This document shows, in pieces, positions 42,103 through 53,599 of a stretch of 64,000 nucleotides of DNA (position 1 is its first letter; the number at the start of each line of letters is the position of its first letter). The stretch is from assembly GCA_030765045.1 (NCBI GenBank), contig CM060966.1, positions 60,636,522 through 60,700,521 of the forward strand. The letters are read 5' to 3'. The notes under the pieces were generated by a model. It saw only the letters and a list, made by a program, of their open reading frames with translations. It was not told the DNA's origin and did no database searches. The position numbers were made by a program, and so were the translations under genes. This stretch comes from Tenodera sinensis. Its lineage: Eukaryota > Arthropoda > Insecta > Mantodea > Mantidae.

Positions 42103-42107
<5 letters not shown>
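41556..42107 (+). repeat. 3' LTR of L1
   Basis: 552 bases, nearly identical to the 5' LTR (one A fewer in the A run near the end). Followed at once by TACATACAT, with no duplication of the CATAG seen before the 5' LTR. Confidence 0.92.
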
Positions 42108-42133
<26 letters not shown>

Positions 42134-42227
42134 CATACATACATACATACATACATACATACATACATACATACATACATACATACATACATACATACAT
42201 ACATACATACATACATACATACATACA

Positions 42228-42261
<34 letters not shown>

Positions 42262-42322
42262 CATACATACATACATACATACATACATACGTACATACGT
42301 ACATACATACATACATACATAG
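42108..42322. repeat. (TACA)n between L1 and L2
   Basis: 215 bases of tetramer with a TATA and two CGTA variants, ending CATACATAG before L2. Confidence 0.97.
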
Positions 42323-42874
42323 TGTCACCGCGCCCGCCGCATCTAATTGCCGACAACCGTAGTGTCACGCATCGCATTATTGTCGGCACTACCGCAAAGG
42401 AGCCGAAGGAAAGAGACAGAGCATGGCCGCATTGTTGGGGCGCTTGCCGAAAGAGAGAAAAGGATAGAGGCTACTGGAATCTTCTACTTTGTACCCCAGC
42501 GCAATAAGTGAACGTTCTTGAAGCTTCCAGAATAGTGCCTGGGAGATATAAATAGCGGTAAAGTGTGAGAGAGTCAGTGAGACGTAAGAGAGAGACGTAC
42601 GTGAAGCGTTGAGTAGTGCCGACGGAGAACAGTCAGACGTATGTGAAGGTTGAGTAGTCGTGCCGACGGAGACGGACAGACGATGTGGAGAGTCGTGCCG
42701 ACGGAGAAGAGTTAGTTCTTTGTGTTACGAGTTCGAAGCCGTGCTGTTGGAGAATCGGAAAAGACTTTCTTGCTGTTGCAACGAGTGTACAAAGTTACTG
42801 TTTACGGAAATAAAAGTGTTTATCTCGACTACATCTGTCTACTTTACTTCACAACCAAACCAAAAAAAGTTACA
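42323..42874 (+). repeat. 5' LTR of L2
   Basis: 552 bases, TGTCACCGCG to GTTACA; PBS TGGTGTCAGAAGTGGG follows after one C. Confidence 0.92.
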
Positions 42875-42950
42875 CTGGTGTCAGAAGTGGGATTCGTCGA
42901 ATTGCTTCTAGTTTCATTACATCGTCAGAAGTTGCAACGTTAGAACCAAG

Positions 42951-44679
42951 ATGGAGGGAGATTCGGAAACCAGGATGATAGCAATGATGAAAGAATTATT
43001 CGCCGAAATGAAGACGGAAATGGCTGAAATGAAGACGGAAATGGCTGAAATGAAGACGGCAAACGACAACCTCACTGCCAAAATGGAAACGTCAAACCAC
43101 AACCTCGCTGCCAAAATGGAAACGTCAAACCACAACCTCGCTGCCAAAATGAAACGACAACCTCTTTGCCGAGCTGAAAGAAGAAATAAAGACGAGAAAC
43201 AACCTCGCTGCCGAGCTGAAAGAGATGAAGACGGAGCTATCGGCGAAAATTGACGGCGAACTGATTGGCGTGACGGAAGGCGTGGAAGAACTCGGCGAAA
43301 AGGTGGAAGACCTCTGCCAGCACGTGGACGTCGTGGAGGACGACGGGGAACGTCTTGGCGCCCTGGTAGTAAGAGTTGACGAGAGCGTCAAAGTACTGGA
43401 TGCCAGGGGCAGACGGAATAGCGCGGAGCCGGGGAGGGAGCACCTAGTGGCCGAGGCGACAGTTGCGCCCGTTTCGGATGATATGAGGGAAGACGTGGAA
43501 CAACTCGGCGAACGGATTGGCGTGACGGAAGACGTGGAACAACTCGGCGAACGGATTGGCGTGACGAAAGACGTGGAACAACTCGGCGAACTGATTGGCA
43601 TGACGGAAGGCGTGGAAGAACTCGGCGAAAAGGTGGAAGACCTCTGCCAGCATGTGGACGTCGTGGAGGACGACGGGGAACGTCTTGGCGCCCTGGTAGT
43701 AAGAGTTGACGAGAGCGTCAAAGTACTGGATGCCAGGGGCAGACGGAATAGCACAGACCCGGGGAGGGAGCACCTAGTGGCCGAGGCGACAGTTGTGCCC
43801 GTTTCAGATAACGAAAGTGTCCGTCTCGGGGAAGACAAAGGGGCAGTTCAGGGACGTCGTCGAGGCTCCCCTGGAGGAGTGTTTCGGGTACGTAACCAAC
43901 CAGGACATGACGTGGAGGACGATCAGCAGGGAAGCGCACAAGCAGGCGAGCAACACGCGAGAACCGACTTGGCGTGTGACATGGGAGGACCGTCGGAGCC
44001 ATCCAAGCACCTGACGCATAGTGCCGTGAACGAAAGAATGGTGGACATCATCTTGGACGGCAGGATACAGGAGAGGCCGTGCCGAGCACGAGTGAACACG
44101 AGTGCAGTGGTGGACGCGACTCGCGCGGATGTGGCGGGGCTTGCTGCCGGACCCATCGGAAGCAAGGTGGCTGCGAAGGTGCGCCAGAGAGGTCGGCGGA
44201 CATGGTACCCAGTGAGCCGTTTCCAAGTGCGCAGGATGGCCCGTCAACACACCAGGAAGAAGGGCAACTGGACGAGGGACCGTCAAGACCGACGGTACTG
44301 TTGCAGAATTTCGAAGCAGGATGGCATACATCGTCCTACCCAGACCAAGGGACACTATCCAACAGCGATACCTAGGATCGTGCCTCCTGGAGAAGAGGTT
44401 CGATGGGTTAGTCCACCAGGACGCAAGGGAGATGCCGCAGTGATAGTGCTGGTCGGGACGACCAGCTCTGAGGAGGGAGCAGTGTCACCGCGCCCGCCGC
44501 ATCTAATTGCCGACAACCGTAGTGTCACGCATCGCATTATTGTCGGCACTACCGCAAAGGAGCCGAAGGAAAGAGACAGAGCATGGCCGCATTGTTGGGG
44601 CGCTTGCCGAAAGAGAGAAAAGGATAGAGGCTACTGGAATCTTGGAATCTTCTACTTTGTACCCCAGCGCAATAAGTGA
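42951..44679 (+). pseudogene. L2 gag-like ORF, frameshifted
   Basis: Same protein as in L1. An eight-base deletion near 43152 (AAAATGAAACGACAACC against AAAATGAAGACGGCAAACGA in L1) shifts the frame. The rest is open from 43225 (MKTELSAKIDGEL) and reads through the PPT into the 3' LTR to a stop at 44679. One 13-residue EDVEQLGE repeat fewer than L1. The protease-like segment again reads NTSA where an active enzyme has DTGA. Confidence 0.85.
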
Positions 44680-45037
44680 ACGTTCTTGAAGCTTCCAGAA
44701 TAGTGCCTGGGAGATATAAATAGCGGTAAAGTGTGAGAGAGTCAGTGAGACGTAAGAGAGAGACGTACGTGAAGCGTTGAGTAGTGCCGACGGAGAACAG
44801 TCAGACGTATGTGAAGGTTGAGTAGTCGTGCCGACGGAGACGGACAGACGATGTGGAGAGTCGTGCCGACGGAGAAGAGTTAGTTCTTTGTGTTACGAGT
44901 TCGAAGCCGTGCTGTTGGAGAATCGGAAAAGACTTTCTTGCTGTTGCAACGAGTGTACAAAGTTACTGTTTACGGAAATAAAAGTGTTTATCTCGACTAC
45001 ATCTGTCTACTTTACTTCACAACCAAACCAAAAAAAG

Positions 45038-45042
<5 letters not shown>
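44483..45042 (+). repeat. 3' LTR of L2
   Basis: 560 bases; differs from the 5' LTR mainly by the GGAATCTT duplication at about 44640. Followed directly by (TACA)n. Confidence 0.92.
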
Positions 45043-45068
<26 letters not shown>

Positions 45069-45664
45069 CATACATACATACATACATACATACATACATA
45101 CATACATACATACATACATACATACATACATACATACATACATACATACATACATACATACATACATACATACATACATACATACATACATACATACATA
45201 CATACATACATACATACATACATACATACATACATACATACATACATACATACATACATACATACATACATACATACATACATACATACATACATACATA
45301 CATACATACATACATACATACATACATACATACATACATACATACATACATACATACATACATACATACATACATACATACATACATACATACATACATA
45401 CATACATACATACATACATACATACATACATACATACATACATACATACATACATACATACATACATACATACATACATACATACATACATACATACATA
45501 CATACATACATACATACATACATACATACATACATACATACATACATACATACATACATACATACATACATACATACATACATACATACATACATACATA
45601 CATACATACATACCCACCTACCTACCTACCTACATACATTCACACACACAGACACACACATACC
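45043..45664. repeat. (TACA)n then TACC and CACAGA variants
   Basis: Pure TACA to about 45612, then CCTA units and a short CACACAGAC part before copy H. Confidence 0.95.
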
Positions 45665-45714
45665 ATTAAAGCACTAAGTGATAGACGAATTTACAACAAT
45701 AAATTTCAGAATAG

Positions 45715-48700
45715 TAATGTCCATCTTAAGATAATACAAATAAACTTACAGCATTCTAGAATAGCTACAGACAATTTAATGCAAGTAATAAATCAAAATA
45801 AAACGGATATTGTACTTATTCAAGAGCCATATATTCTTCAGAACACAGTAGCTGGGATCAATAAAAGCTACAAAACTTTTACCATTGGGGACAATAAAAT
45901 TAGAACTGCTGTATTGATCGTCAACAAACACGTTGATGCTATCCTCATATCTCAGCTATCGGATGGAGATGCCACAGTTGTGGAAGTAATTTGCCAAAAT
46001 ACAAGGTTCTACTTAGCTAGTATGTATCTGAACATTGAGGATGACATTAACGTTGATCTGTATAAAATAGATAAGATAACATCTTATATCAAAGGAACGG
46101 GTCTTATAATCGCTATGGATAGAAATGCTGGATCAACAATATGGCATGATGTAACAACAAATACCAGAGGAAGAATATTGGAAGAATATTTAAATTCAAA
46201 ACAGTTATATATTATAAACGAAGAAAGGGAAAATACAACTTTGAAAGTACTAATGGAAGAAGTAATATTGATCTCACTATCACTACCAGTGAGTTGTTGT
46301 CGCGAATTGCAGATTGGGAATGCGGCAAAGACGAAAGTTGTTCTGATCATAGAATTATAAGTTACACAGTAAGTCAAAGAGCAAATGATAAAACGGAATA
46401 TAACTTCCACGTCCCAAAATATATAGTAGATGATAACAAATTAGGAGACTTTGGCAAAGTACTTAAAACAATAGGAGTTCAGAATTTACTGTTTAGAAGA
46501 AGCAATTTAGAAGATGTAGATGAAGAACTTAGCAAATTGGTGAACATGGAAGATGACGTCGATAAAATAATGAAGCAGTTTGAAGAACATTTAACTGCAG
46601 CATGTAATAAGTGTTTTAGGAAACGCAATTCATTAAAAAAAAAACGAAGAAAAATCTATACCCTGGTGGACAAATGAACTAACCATAATGAGGAAAAGAG
46701 CAAATGCACTAAGAAAACAATATCAAAAGACAAAACAAGATGGTGTCTTAAGAGAAGAACGAAAAGCCTTGTATATAAAACAAAAAAGGGAGTATGAAAG
46801 TACTATAAGAAAAGAGAAATTAGATTCCTGGAAAAGTTATTGCAGTCTAACTCCATCTAACAATCCATGGAATGCAGTATATAGAATAGCTACTGGCAAA
46901 ATAAGAAAAAAATTCACCATTAACAACTCTTACGAAACAGGACGGTTCAGTCACAACATATTTCAAAGAGACATTAGAATACATGCTGAATCATTTTTAC
47001 CAGAAGACAATGAAGAAGATGACAATTGTTATCACAAAAATATTAGAGAATTAACTAATAGACCAATCACAACACAGAATGACAAAGATTTTACTCAGAG
47101 AGAAATAAAGGATATTTTAAGTAGAATGGATGCAAGTAAAACTCCTGGAGAAGATGGAATTACAAGTAAAATATTACGTAAGGTTTTTAATGTGTTTCCA
47201 AAATATATGACAGCCATCTACAACAATTGTTTAATGAAAGGAAACTTTTCTAAGCAATGGAAGAAAGCCAAATTAATACCTATTGTTAAACAAGGAAAGG
47301 AAAAGAGTTCAGAAGTAACAAAATTCCGACCAATCAGTTTACTGAATGTAGGAGGGAAACTACTAGAAAAACTTTTAATCGACAGAGTAATGTACCATGC
47401 ACATTCACAAAACTTAATGAATTACAACCAATTTGGTTTCACTCCACAAACAAGCACACTAGATGCTGCAATGACAGTTTAAAAATACATAAAGAAAATC
47501 CTGGAAGATGGTCAGATGGTAATTTTAACCAGCCTGGATGTTCAGGGAGCTTTCGACGCAGCCTGGTGGCCGAGTATATTGTATACATTGAGGGAATTTA
47601 ACTGCCCGAGTAACTTATAGGAGTATTACCTTGCTGAAAGTTATTTCAGTCATAGAAGTGCAGTATTGACGGTTAATAATGTAAAACTTGAAAAAAATGT
47701 AAGCAAGAGATGTCCACAAGGATCTTGCTGCGGACCAGGCTTTTGGAATTTGCAATATAATTCGCTCTTGAATATTGAATACTCGAGCCATACAAAGGTA
47801 GTGGCATTTGCGGATGATTTATTAATAATAACTAGAGGTAAACCCAACTTGGAAGACGAAAATTACAATAATGTAGACCTGAAAAAGATTGAAACGTGGG
47901 CTAAGAATAATAAAATTATTTTTAATGAGCAAAAGTCGAAAACAGTGCTAATAACACGCAAACGTAGAGTGGAAAGGGATATAAGCATCTTTATCAATAA
48001 CAGACAAATAAAACAAGTAGAAAACGTCAAATATTTGGGAATAATCATTGATAAAAATTTCACCTTTAACGATCACATTCAGTATGTAACAGAGAGAGCC
48101 AATAAATTGATACACATTTTATCTAAATCAGCAAAACTAGATTGGGGACTGAAACACCAGGCTTTAAAGACTATGTACAACGCTGCAATTTTACCATTAC
48201 TATCTTATGCAGCTCCAGTATGGATAGAAGCCATTGACAGGAAATATAATGCAAATAAGTGTGCAAGAGTGCAAAGACAAATAAATATAAAAATTGCTAA
48301 AGCATTCAGGACCACATCTACCGAAGCACTATCCATTATAACGGGACTTACACCTATTACAATTAAACTTCAGGAAATTACCAATGAATATACAATATTG
48401 AAACAAAATTCTGAGAACAAATTAGACAAACCTGTAGAATATAGGAAATAGTGTCATCCAGCCGACATAACAATAATAAAAGAAATAAATCAGAATAAAA
48501 CCTATGCACTGGAAATTTACACAGATGGCAGTAAAGCAGAAGAAGGAATTGGTTCTGGAGTAGCAATTTATCATCAGAACAAACTGAAATATCAGCTACA
48601 ATGTAAGTTAGACAAACAGTGCTCCAATAACCAAGCTGAACAATTTGCAGTATTGAAAGCATTAGAAACCGTTAAAAATATTCACTTTAACTGAAGAAGA

Positions 48701-49362
48701 TAACAAAACTGCAGCGATATACACGGACAGTAGAGTCACATTACAATCATTGCATAACTACAAAATTCACAGTTACCTAACAGAAGCAATTAGAACAGTG
48801 TTAAAAATTTTAGAAAAACAAAATTGGAATATAGAAATTGGGTGCGTCAAAGCACACATAGGGATACAAGGCAATGAAATTGCAGACCGACTAGCAAAGA
48901 GAGCAATTACAAACGAAGAGGAATGCAGCTATAATAGACTTCCAAAGAGTTTTGTTAGAAGAACGCTAAGACAAGAAAGTCTAAAACATTGGGAAAGTCA
49001 ATGGCAAGAAACAACTTAAGGTCAGGAAACAAAGCAATACTTTCCTACTGTAGCAGACAGAATGAAGTTAAGGATAAATCTAACGGCAAACCTTACAACA
49101 CTACTGACAGGACACGGAAGACTTAAAGCATACTACTATAGGTTCCACATCACAGATGACCCAAAATGTTCCTGCAATGGAGGAGAGCAAACAACAGACC
49201 ATATATTGTATGACTGCAGAATTCTAGAGGAAAAAGAACATTCAGAAGAAAAATAATTTAAAGAAGAGGAAAATGGCCACCAACTAAAGCCGAAATTGCT
49301 AAAAGTTATTTTAAAGAATATGTTCAGTATGTAAATGCTATTGATCTAACGAAAAATAATTG
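45715..49362 (+). pseudogene. Waldo-like ORF2 of copy H, multiply broken
   Basis: Endonuclease: IQINLQHSRIATDN, LIQEPYIL, AMDRNAGSTIW, CSDHRIISY, with a one-base deletion near 46243. RT: after an A-run slip near 46640, NELTIMRKRANALRKQYQ, FRPISLLNVGGKLLEKL, an in-frame TAA after LDAAMTV (47480), SLDVQGAFDAAWWP, TAG after CPSNL (47618), RCPQGSCCGPGFWN, FADDLLII. RNase H: EIYTDGSKAEE, a frameshift near 48692, IYTDSRV, HIGIQGNEIAD, then a stop at 49019 and zinc finger CSCNGGEQTTDHILYDC. At least six disabling changes. Confidence 0.88.
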
Positions 49363-49434
49363 AATTGTACAAATCTATACATTTATTCATCTTCATTAAT
49401 ATATGATTATTAGTTTACTTTGTAAGTAAACCCA

Positions 49435-49467
49435 GCATGTAGTATTACATATTGTAATGGAACATGT
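49435..49467 (+). promoter_or_regulatory. 3' UTR hairpin of copy H
   Basis: GCATGT/ACATGT outer stem (one G-T pair), ATTACA/TGTAAT inner stem, TAT loop; AATAAA about five bases downstream. Confidence 0.78.
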
Positions 49468-49500
49468 AGAACAATAAAGAATCTAAAAAAAAAAAAAAAA

Positions 49501-49591
49501 TACATACATACACACACAGACACACACAGACACACACAGACACACGCACACACGCACACACGCACACACATACACATACACATACATACAT
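49501..49591. repeat. TACA / CACACAGA / CACACGCA microsatellite
   Basis: Short mixed tract separating copies H and I. Confidence 0.95.
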
Positions 49592-49832
49592 ATTGTTGAT
49601 GTGCATGACGTGGATGGTGTGCAAGAAGTTACGTGCATCATAAAATAATCCAATATTGCGCTGTTTCGGCTACGTTTTCAACATAAAGTGTTGTTATTTA
49701 ATTTGTATCTTCATGCTATTTGGATATTGTGTAATTGGTGGTGTTAAAGGGGATTGACGGATTGGTGTTATTATTTTCAAATTGTGTTTTTGTTTTGGAA
49801 AGGATTGTGATTACAAAGCCTTGTGGAGACCG
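49592..49832 (+). other. Copy I 5' UTR, left part
   Basis: Aligns with the leader of copy F through AAGCCTTGTGGAGACCG (AAGCCTTAAGGAGGCCG in F). It continues at 56172 with TTAGGTTAATATATAGC. Confidence 0.85.
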
Positions 49833-49837
49833 TGCAT
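49833..49837 (+). repeat. Copia target duplication, left copy
   Basis: TGCAT, repeated at 56167-56171; five bases is normal for Copia elements. Confidence 0.9.
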
Positions 49838-49874
49838 TGTTGTTTGTATTCTCTCGGACTGGAAGCTTTAATAT

Positions 49875-50372
49875 TGTGACTTTTTGGTGGTTGTGAAGTA
49901 AACAAGACAGATGTAGTCGAGATAAAGAAACACTTTTATTTCCGTAAACAGTAACTTGTACACTCGTTGCAACAGCAAGAAAGTCTTTTTCGATCCTCCA
50001 ACAGCACGGCTCCGAACTCGTAACACAAAGAACTAACTCTTCTCCGTCGGCACAACTCTTCACATCGTCTGTCCGTCTCCGTCGGCACGACTACTCAACC
50101 TTCACATACATCTGACTGCCCTCTTCTCACACTTTACCGCTATTTATATCTCCCAGGCACTATTCTGGAAGCTTCAGGAACGTTCACTTATTGCGGCGAG
50201 ATACAAAGTAGAAGACTCCAGAAGAATCTATCCTTTTCTCTCTTTCGGCAAGCGCCCCAACAATGCGGCCATTCTCTGTCTCTTTCCTTCGGCTCCTTTG
50301 CGGTAGTGCCGACAATAATGCGATGGGTGACACTGCGGTTGTCGGCAATTAGATGCGGCGGGCGCGGCGACA
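49875..50372 (-). repeat. 3' LTR of L3
   Basis: 498 bases. It lacks the GAGAGAGTCAGTGAGACGTA block found after the TATA box in L1 and L2. PPT CTGAGGAGGGAGCAG lies just upstream in sense. Confidence 0.9.
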
Positions 50373-51840
50373 CTGCTCCCTCCTCAGAGCTGGTCGTCCC
50401 GACCAGCACTATCACTGCGGCATCTCCCTTGCGCCCCGGCGGACTATCCCATCGAACCTCTTCTCCAGGAGGCACGATCCTAGGTATCGCTGTTGGATAG
50501 TGTCCCTTGGTCTGGGTAGGACGACGTATGCCATCCTGCTTCGAAATTCTGCAACAGTACCGCCGGTCTTGACGGTCCCTCGTCCAGTTGCCTTTCTTCC
50601 TGGCGTGTTGACGGGCCATCCTGCGCACTTGGAAACGGCTCATTGGGTACCGTGTCCGCCGACCTCTCTGGCGCACCACCTTGCTTCCGATGGGTCCGGC
50701 AACAAACCCCACCACATCCGCGCGAGTCGCGTCCACCGCTGCACTCGTGTTCACTCGTGCTCGGCACGGCCTCTCCTGTATCCTGCCGTCCACGATGATG
50801 TCCACCATTCTTCCGTTCACGGCACTATGCGTCAGGTGATTGGATGGCCCCGACGGTCCCCCCATGTCCCACGCCAAGTCGGTTTTCGCGTGTTGCTCGT
50901 TTGCTTGTGCGCTTCCCTGCTGATCGTCCTCCACGTCATATCCTGGTTGGTTACGTACCCGACACACTCCTCCAGAGGATCCTCGACGACGTTCCTGAAC
51001 TGTCCCTTTGTCTTCCCCGAGACGTACACTTTCGTTATCTGAAACGGGCGCAACTGTCGCCTCGGCCACTAGGTGCTCCCTCCCCGGGTCCGCGCTATTC
51101 CGTCTGCCCCTGGCATCCAGTACTTTGACGCTCTCGTCAACTCTTACTACCAGGGCGCCAAGACGTTCCCCGTCGTCATCCACGACGTCCACATGCTGGC
51201 AGAGGTCTTCCACCTTTTCGCCGAGTTCTTCCACGTCTTCCGTCACGCCAATCAGTTCGCCGAGTTGTTCCACGTCTTCCGTCATGCCAATCAGTTCGCC
51301 GAGTTGTTCCACGTCTTCCCTCACGCCAATCAGTTCGCCGAGTTGTTCCACGTCTTCCCTCATATCATCTGAAACGGGCGCAACTGTCGCCTCGGCCACT
51401 AGGTGCTCCCTCCCCGGCTCCGCGCTATTCCGTCTGCCCCTGGCATCCAGTACTTTGACGCTCTCGTCAACTCTTACTACCAGGGCGCCAAGACGTTCCC
51501 CGTCGTCATCCACGACGTCCACATGCTGGCAGAGGTCTTCCACCTTTTCGCCGAGTTCTTCCACGTCTTCCGTCACGCCAATCAGTTCGCCGTCAATTTT
51601 CGCCGATAGCTCCGTCTTCATCTCTTTCAGCTCGGCAGCGAGGTTGTCGTTTCTCGTCTTCATTTTGGCAACGAGGTTGTCGTTTCTCGTCTTCATTTTG
51701 GCAGCGAGGTTGTCGTTTGCCGCCTTCATTTCGGCGACGAGGTTGTCGTTTGCCGTCTTCATCTTGGACATTTCTGTCTTCATTTCGGCGAATAATTCTT
51801 TCATCATTGCCAGCATCCTGGTTTCCGAATCTCCCTCCAT
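50188..51840 (-). CDS. L3 gag-like coiled-coil protein
   Basis: 550 residues, MEGDSETRMLAMMKELFAEM onward, uninterrupted and running through the PPT into the 3' LTR. Coiled-coil repeats (AKMKTRNDNL), two 70-residue modules, three EDVEQLGE-type repeats, then a basic region and the protease-like PCRARVNTSAAVDATRADV with NTSA instead of DTGA. It may be the best-preserved gag of this family here. It is preceded by a second, partial copy of its own start (51844-52307). Confidence 0.72.
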   Translation of the reverse strand: MEGDSETRMLAMMKELFAEMKTEMSKMKTANDNLVAEMKAANDNLAAKMKTRNDNLVAKMKTRNDNLAAELKEMKTELSAKIDGELIGVTEDVEELGEKVEDLCQHVDVVDDDGERLGALVVRVDESVKVLDARGRRNSAEPGREHLVAEATVAPVSDDMREDVEQLGELIGVREDVEQLGELIGMTEDVEQLGELIGVTEDVEELGEKVEDLCQHVDVVDDDGERLGALVVRVDESVKVLDARGRRNSADPGREHLVAEATVAPVSDNESVRLGEDKGTVQERRRGSSGGVCRVRNQPGYDVEDDQQGSAQANEQHAKTDLAWDMGGPSGPSNHLTHSAVNGRMVDIIVDGRIQERPCRARVNTSAAVDATRADVVGFVAGPIGSKVVRQRGRRTRYPMSRFQVRRMARQHARKKGNWTRDRQDRRYCCRISKQDGIRRPTQTKGHYPTAIPRIVPPGEEVRWDSPPGRKGDAAVIVLVGTTSSEEGAVSPRPPHLIADNRSVTHRIIVGTTAKEPKERDREWPHCWGACRKREKDRFFWSLLLCISPQ

Positions 51841-52310
51841 ATTGGCGCAACTGTCGCCTCGGCCACTAGGTGCTCCCTCCCCGGCTCCGCGCTATTCCGT
51901 CTGCCCCTGGCATCCAGTACTTTGACGCTCTCGTCAACTCTTACTACCAGGGCGCCAAGACGTTCCCCGTCGTCATCCACGACGTCCACATGCTGGCAGA
52001 GGTCTTCCACCTTTTCGCCGAGTTCTTCCACGTCTTCCGTCACGCCAATCAGTTCGCCGTCAATTTTCGCCGATAGCTCCGTCTTCATCTCTTTCAGCTC
52101 GGCAGCGAGGTTGTCGTTTCTCGTCTTCATTTTGGCAACGAGGTTGTCGTTTCTCGTCTTCATTTTGGCAGCGAGGTTGTCGTTTGCCGCCTTCATTTCG
52201 GCGACGAGGTTGTCGTTTGCCGTCTTCATCTTGGACATTTCTGTCTTCATTTCGGCGAATAATTCTTTCATCATTGCCAGCATCCTGGTTTCCGAATCTC
52301 CCTCCATCTT
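51377..52310 (-). repeat. About 465-bp tandem duplication in L3
   Basis: The block from ATTGGCGCAACTGTCGCC to CTCCCTCCAT at 51843-52306 repeats the block at about 51378-51840, nearly base for base. Confidence 0.88.
51844..52307 (-). pseudogene. Duplicated gag start in L3
   Basis: The first 155 or so codons of gag plus part of the leader are repeated in tandem. This upstream copy starts MEGDSETRMLAMM at 52307 and, after EATVAPI, runs into the next start region in a wrong frame (REIRKPGCWQ). If the upstream ATG is used only a short coiled-coil protein results. Confidence 0.85.
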
Positions 52311-52386
52311 GGTTCTAACGTTGCAACTTCTAACGACGATGTAACGAAACTAGAAGCAATTCGACGAATCCCACTCCTGACACCAG

Positions 52387-52884
52387 TGTGACTTTTTGGT
52401 GGTTGTGAAGTAAACAAGACAGATGTAGTCGAGATAAAGAAACACTTTTATTTCCGTAAACAGTAACTTGTACACTCGTTGCAACAGCAAGAAAGTCTTT
52501 TTCGATTCTCCAACAGCACGGCTCCGAACTCGTAACACAAAGAACTAACTCTTCTCCGTCGGCACAACTCTTCACATCGTCTGTCCGTCTCCGTCGGCAC
52601 GACTACTCAACCTTCACATACGTCTGACTGCCCTCTTCTCACACTTTACCGCTATTTATATCTCCCAGGCACTATTCTGGAAGCTTCAGGAACGTTCACT
52701 TATTGCGGCGAGATACAAAGTAGAAGACTGCAGAAGAAACTATCCTTTTCTCTCTTTCGGCAAGCGCCCCAACAATGCGGCCATTCTCTGTCTCTTTCCT
52801 TCGGCTCCTTTGCGGTAGTGCCGACAATAATGCGATGGGTGACACTGCGGTTGTCGGCAATTAGATGCGGCGGGCGCGGTGACA
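52387..52884 (-). repeat. 5' LTR of L3
   Basis: 498 bases, almost identical to the 3' LTR. The PBS TGGTGTCAGGAGTGGGATTC follows after one base in sense. Confidence 0.92.
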
Positions 52885-52888
52885 ATAT

Positions 52889-52990
52889 GTATAAAAGATA
52901 CGACACAATTAAGATAACTGGATATTTAATTTAACACTTTCGCCGTTACATGCGCAAGCTATCAGAAGAACAAACAGAGTTGCTAAGCTA

Positions 52991-53034
<44 letters not shown>

Positions 53035-53061
53035 GTATAAACGATTACAGAATAACCAACA
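52889..53061 (-). repeat. Copia 3' LTR, part upstream of L3
   Basis: Begins TGTTGGTTATTCTG at 53061, contains a poly(A) run on the plus strand (52992-53030) and matches the 5' LTR apart from about 28 extra bases (AGAAGAACAAACAGAGTTGC and eight more). The remaining 37 bases lie at 49838-49874. Confidence 0.88.
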
Positions 53062-53073
53062 CTCCTCCTCGTT
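53062..53073 (-). other. Copia polypurine tract
   Basis: AACGAGGAGGAG in sense, abutting the 3' LTR. Confidence 0.75.
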
Positions 53074-53588
53074 TACACAACCTTACATTTTTCTCTTAAT
53101 GCAATATGCCTGCTGGGTGACAAAGGTTTGGTTAACAAATCAGCTATCATTAGGTCAGAGGGACAATAATTGCATTCAATCAACTGCTTATCTACACAAT
53201 CCTTAACAAAATGATACTTTGTATCAATATGTTTTGTTCTATTAGAGAACTTTCCACTCTTAATCAAATATAAACAACTCTGATTGTCCTCGTAAATTAT
53301 TGTGGCACTGTTCACATCTTGGTGCATGTCTTTCAACAAATGCCGCAACCACAGAGCTTCTTGACAGGCTTCAGACAGAGCAACGTATTCGGCCTCAGTA
53401 GAAGATAATGAAACACATGTTTGTTTTCTGCAGCACCAGCTGATGATCCCTCCATTTAAGAAGAACACGTATCCACTATTTGACTTCCTTGTCTTACGAT
53501 CTTCAACCCAATTTGCATCAGCATATCCGAAAAATGTAAGTCCCTCCTGAGTCTCAATGTTAATTGTTCTTGCATTGCATGAAGCCAT
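53073..53588 (-). pseudogene. Copia RNase H end
   Basis: Copia-type RNase H with FGYADANWVEDRKTRKS, SWCCRKQTCVSLSSTEAEYV, IYEDNQSCLYLIKS and HIDTKYHFVKDCV, the residues of the Copia RNase H active site. The stop at 53073 is next to the PPT. It is joined directly to the start of the RT region: upstream in sense, EPKSCNEAISSKFKERWLHA is the usual sequence before Copia RT, and the whole RT fingers and palm (including YVDD) are absent at the junction near 53560. Confidence 0.88.
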
Positions 53589-53599
53589 CTCTCTTTGAA

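Larger units (their letters stand above)
27091..42107 (+). mobile_element. Non-autonomous LTR retrotransposon L1 (interrupted)
   Basis: 5' LTR 27091-27643, PBS, one long gag-like ORF, PPT, 3' LTR 41556-42107. There is no RT or integrase between the LTRs. I-clade copy I-1 is inserted at 29249-41494. The LTR pair is nearly identical, so L1 is recent. Without I-1 the element would be about 2.8 kb. Superfamily is likely Gypsy-type (TG...CA ends; the related L3 has a 4-bp duplication), but no pol is left to prove it. Confidence 0.88.
42323..45042 (+). mobile_element. Non-autonomous LTR retrotransposon L2
   Basis: 5' LTR 42323-42874, internal region, 3' LTR 44483-45042. It is almost identical to L1 but lacks the I-1 insertion and has small deletions in gag. 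The 3' LTR carries an eight-base duplication (GGAATCTT). Complete length 2.7 kb with no pol. Confidence 0.92.
45665..49500 (+). mobile_element. Waldo-like element, copy H (lineage 4), decayed
   Basis: Begins with what may be the last ORF1 codons (TIKALSDRRIYNNKF) fused to microsatellite, then ORF2, 3' UTR, hairpin 49435-49467, AATAAA and oligo(A), then TACATACATACACACACAG. It is nearly complete for ORF2 but full of frameshifts and stops, so it is older than its neighbours. Confidence 0.88.
49875..52884 (-). mobile_element. Non-autonomous LTR element L3 inside the Copia LTR
   Basis: Minus strand: 5' LTR 52884-52387, gag region with an internal duplication, PPT, 3' LTR 50372-49875. TSD ATAT at 49871-49874 and 52885-52888. 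The intact Copia 5' LTR (GCTTTAATATGTATAAAAG near 56009-56027) gives the empty site and proves TG...CA ends with a four-base duplication. LTRs are 498 bases, shorter than in L1/L2 by one block downstream of the TATA box. Confidence 0.94.

Noticed and set aside
50353..52344. Plus-strand ORFs over L3 (up to 305 codons)
   Set aside because: Antisense shadows of the L3 gag; L3 is transcribed from the minus strand according to LTR, PBS and PPT order.
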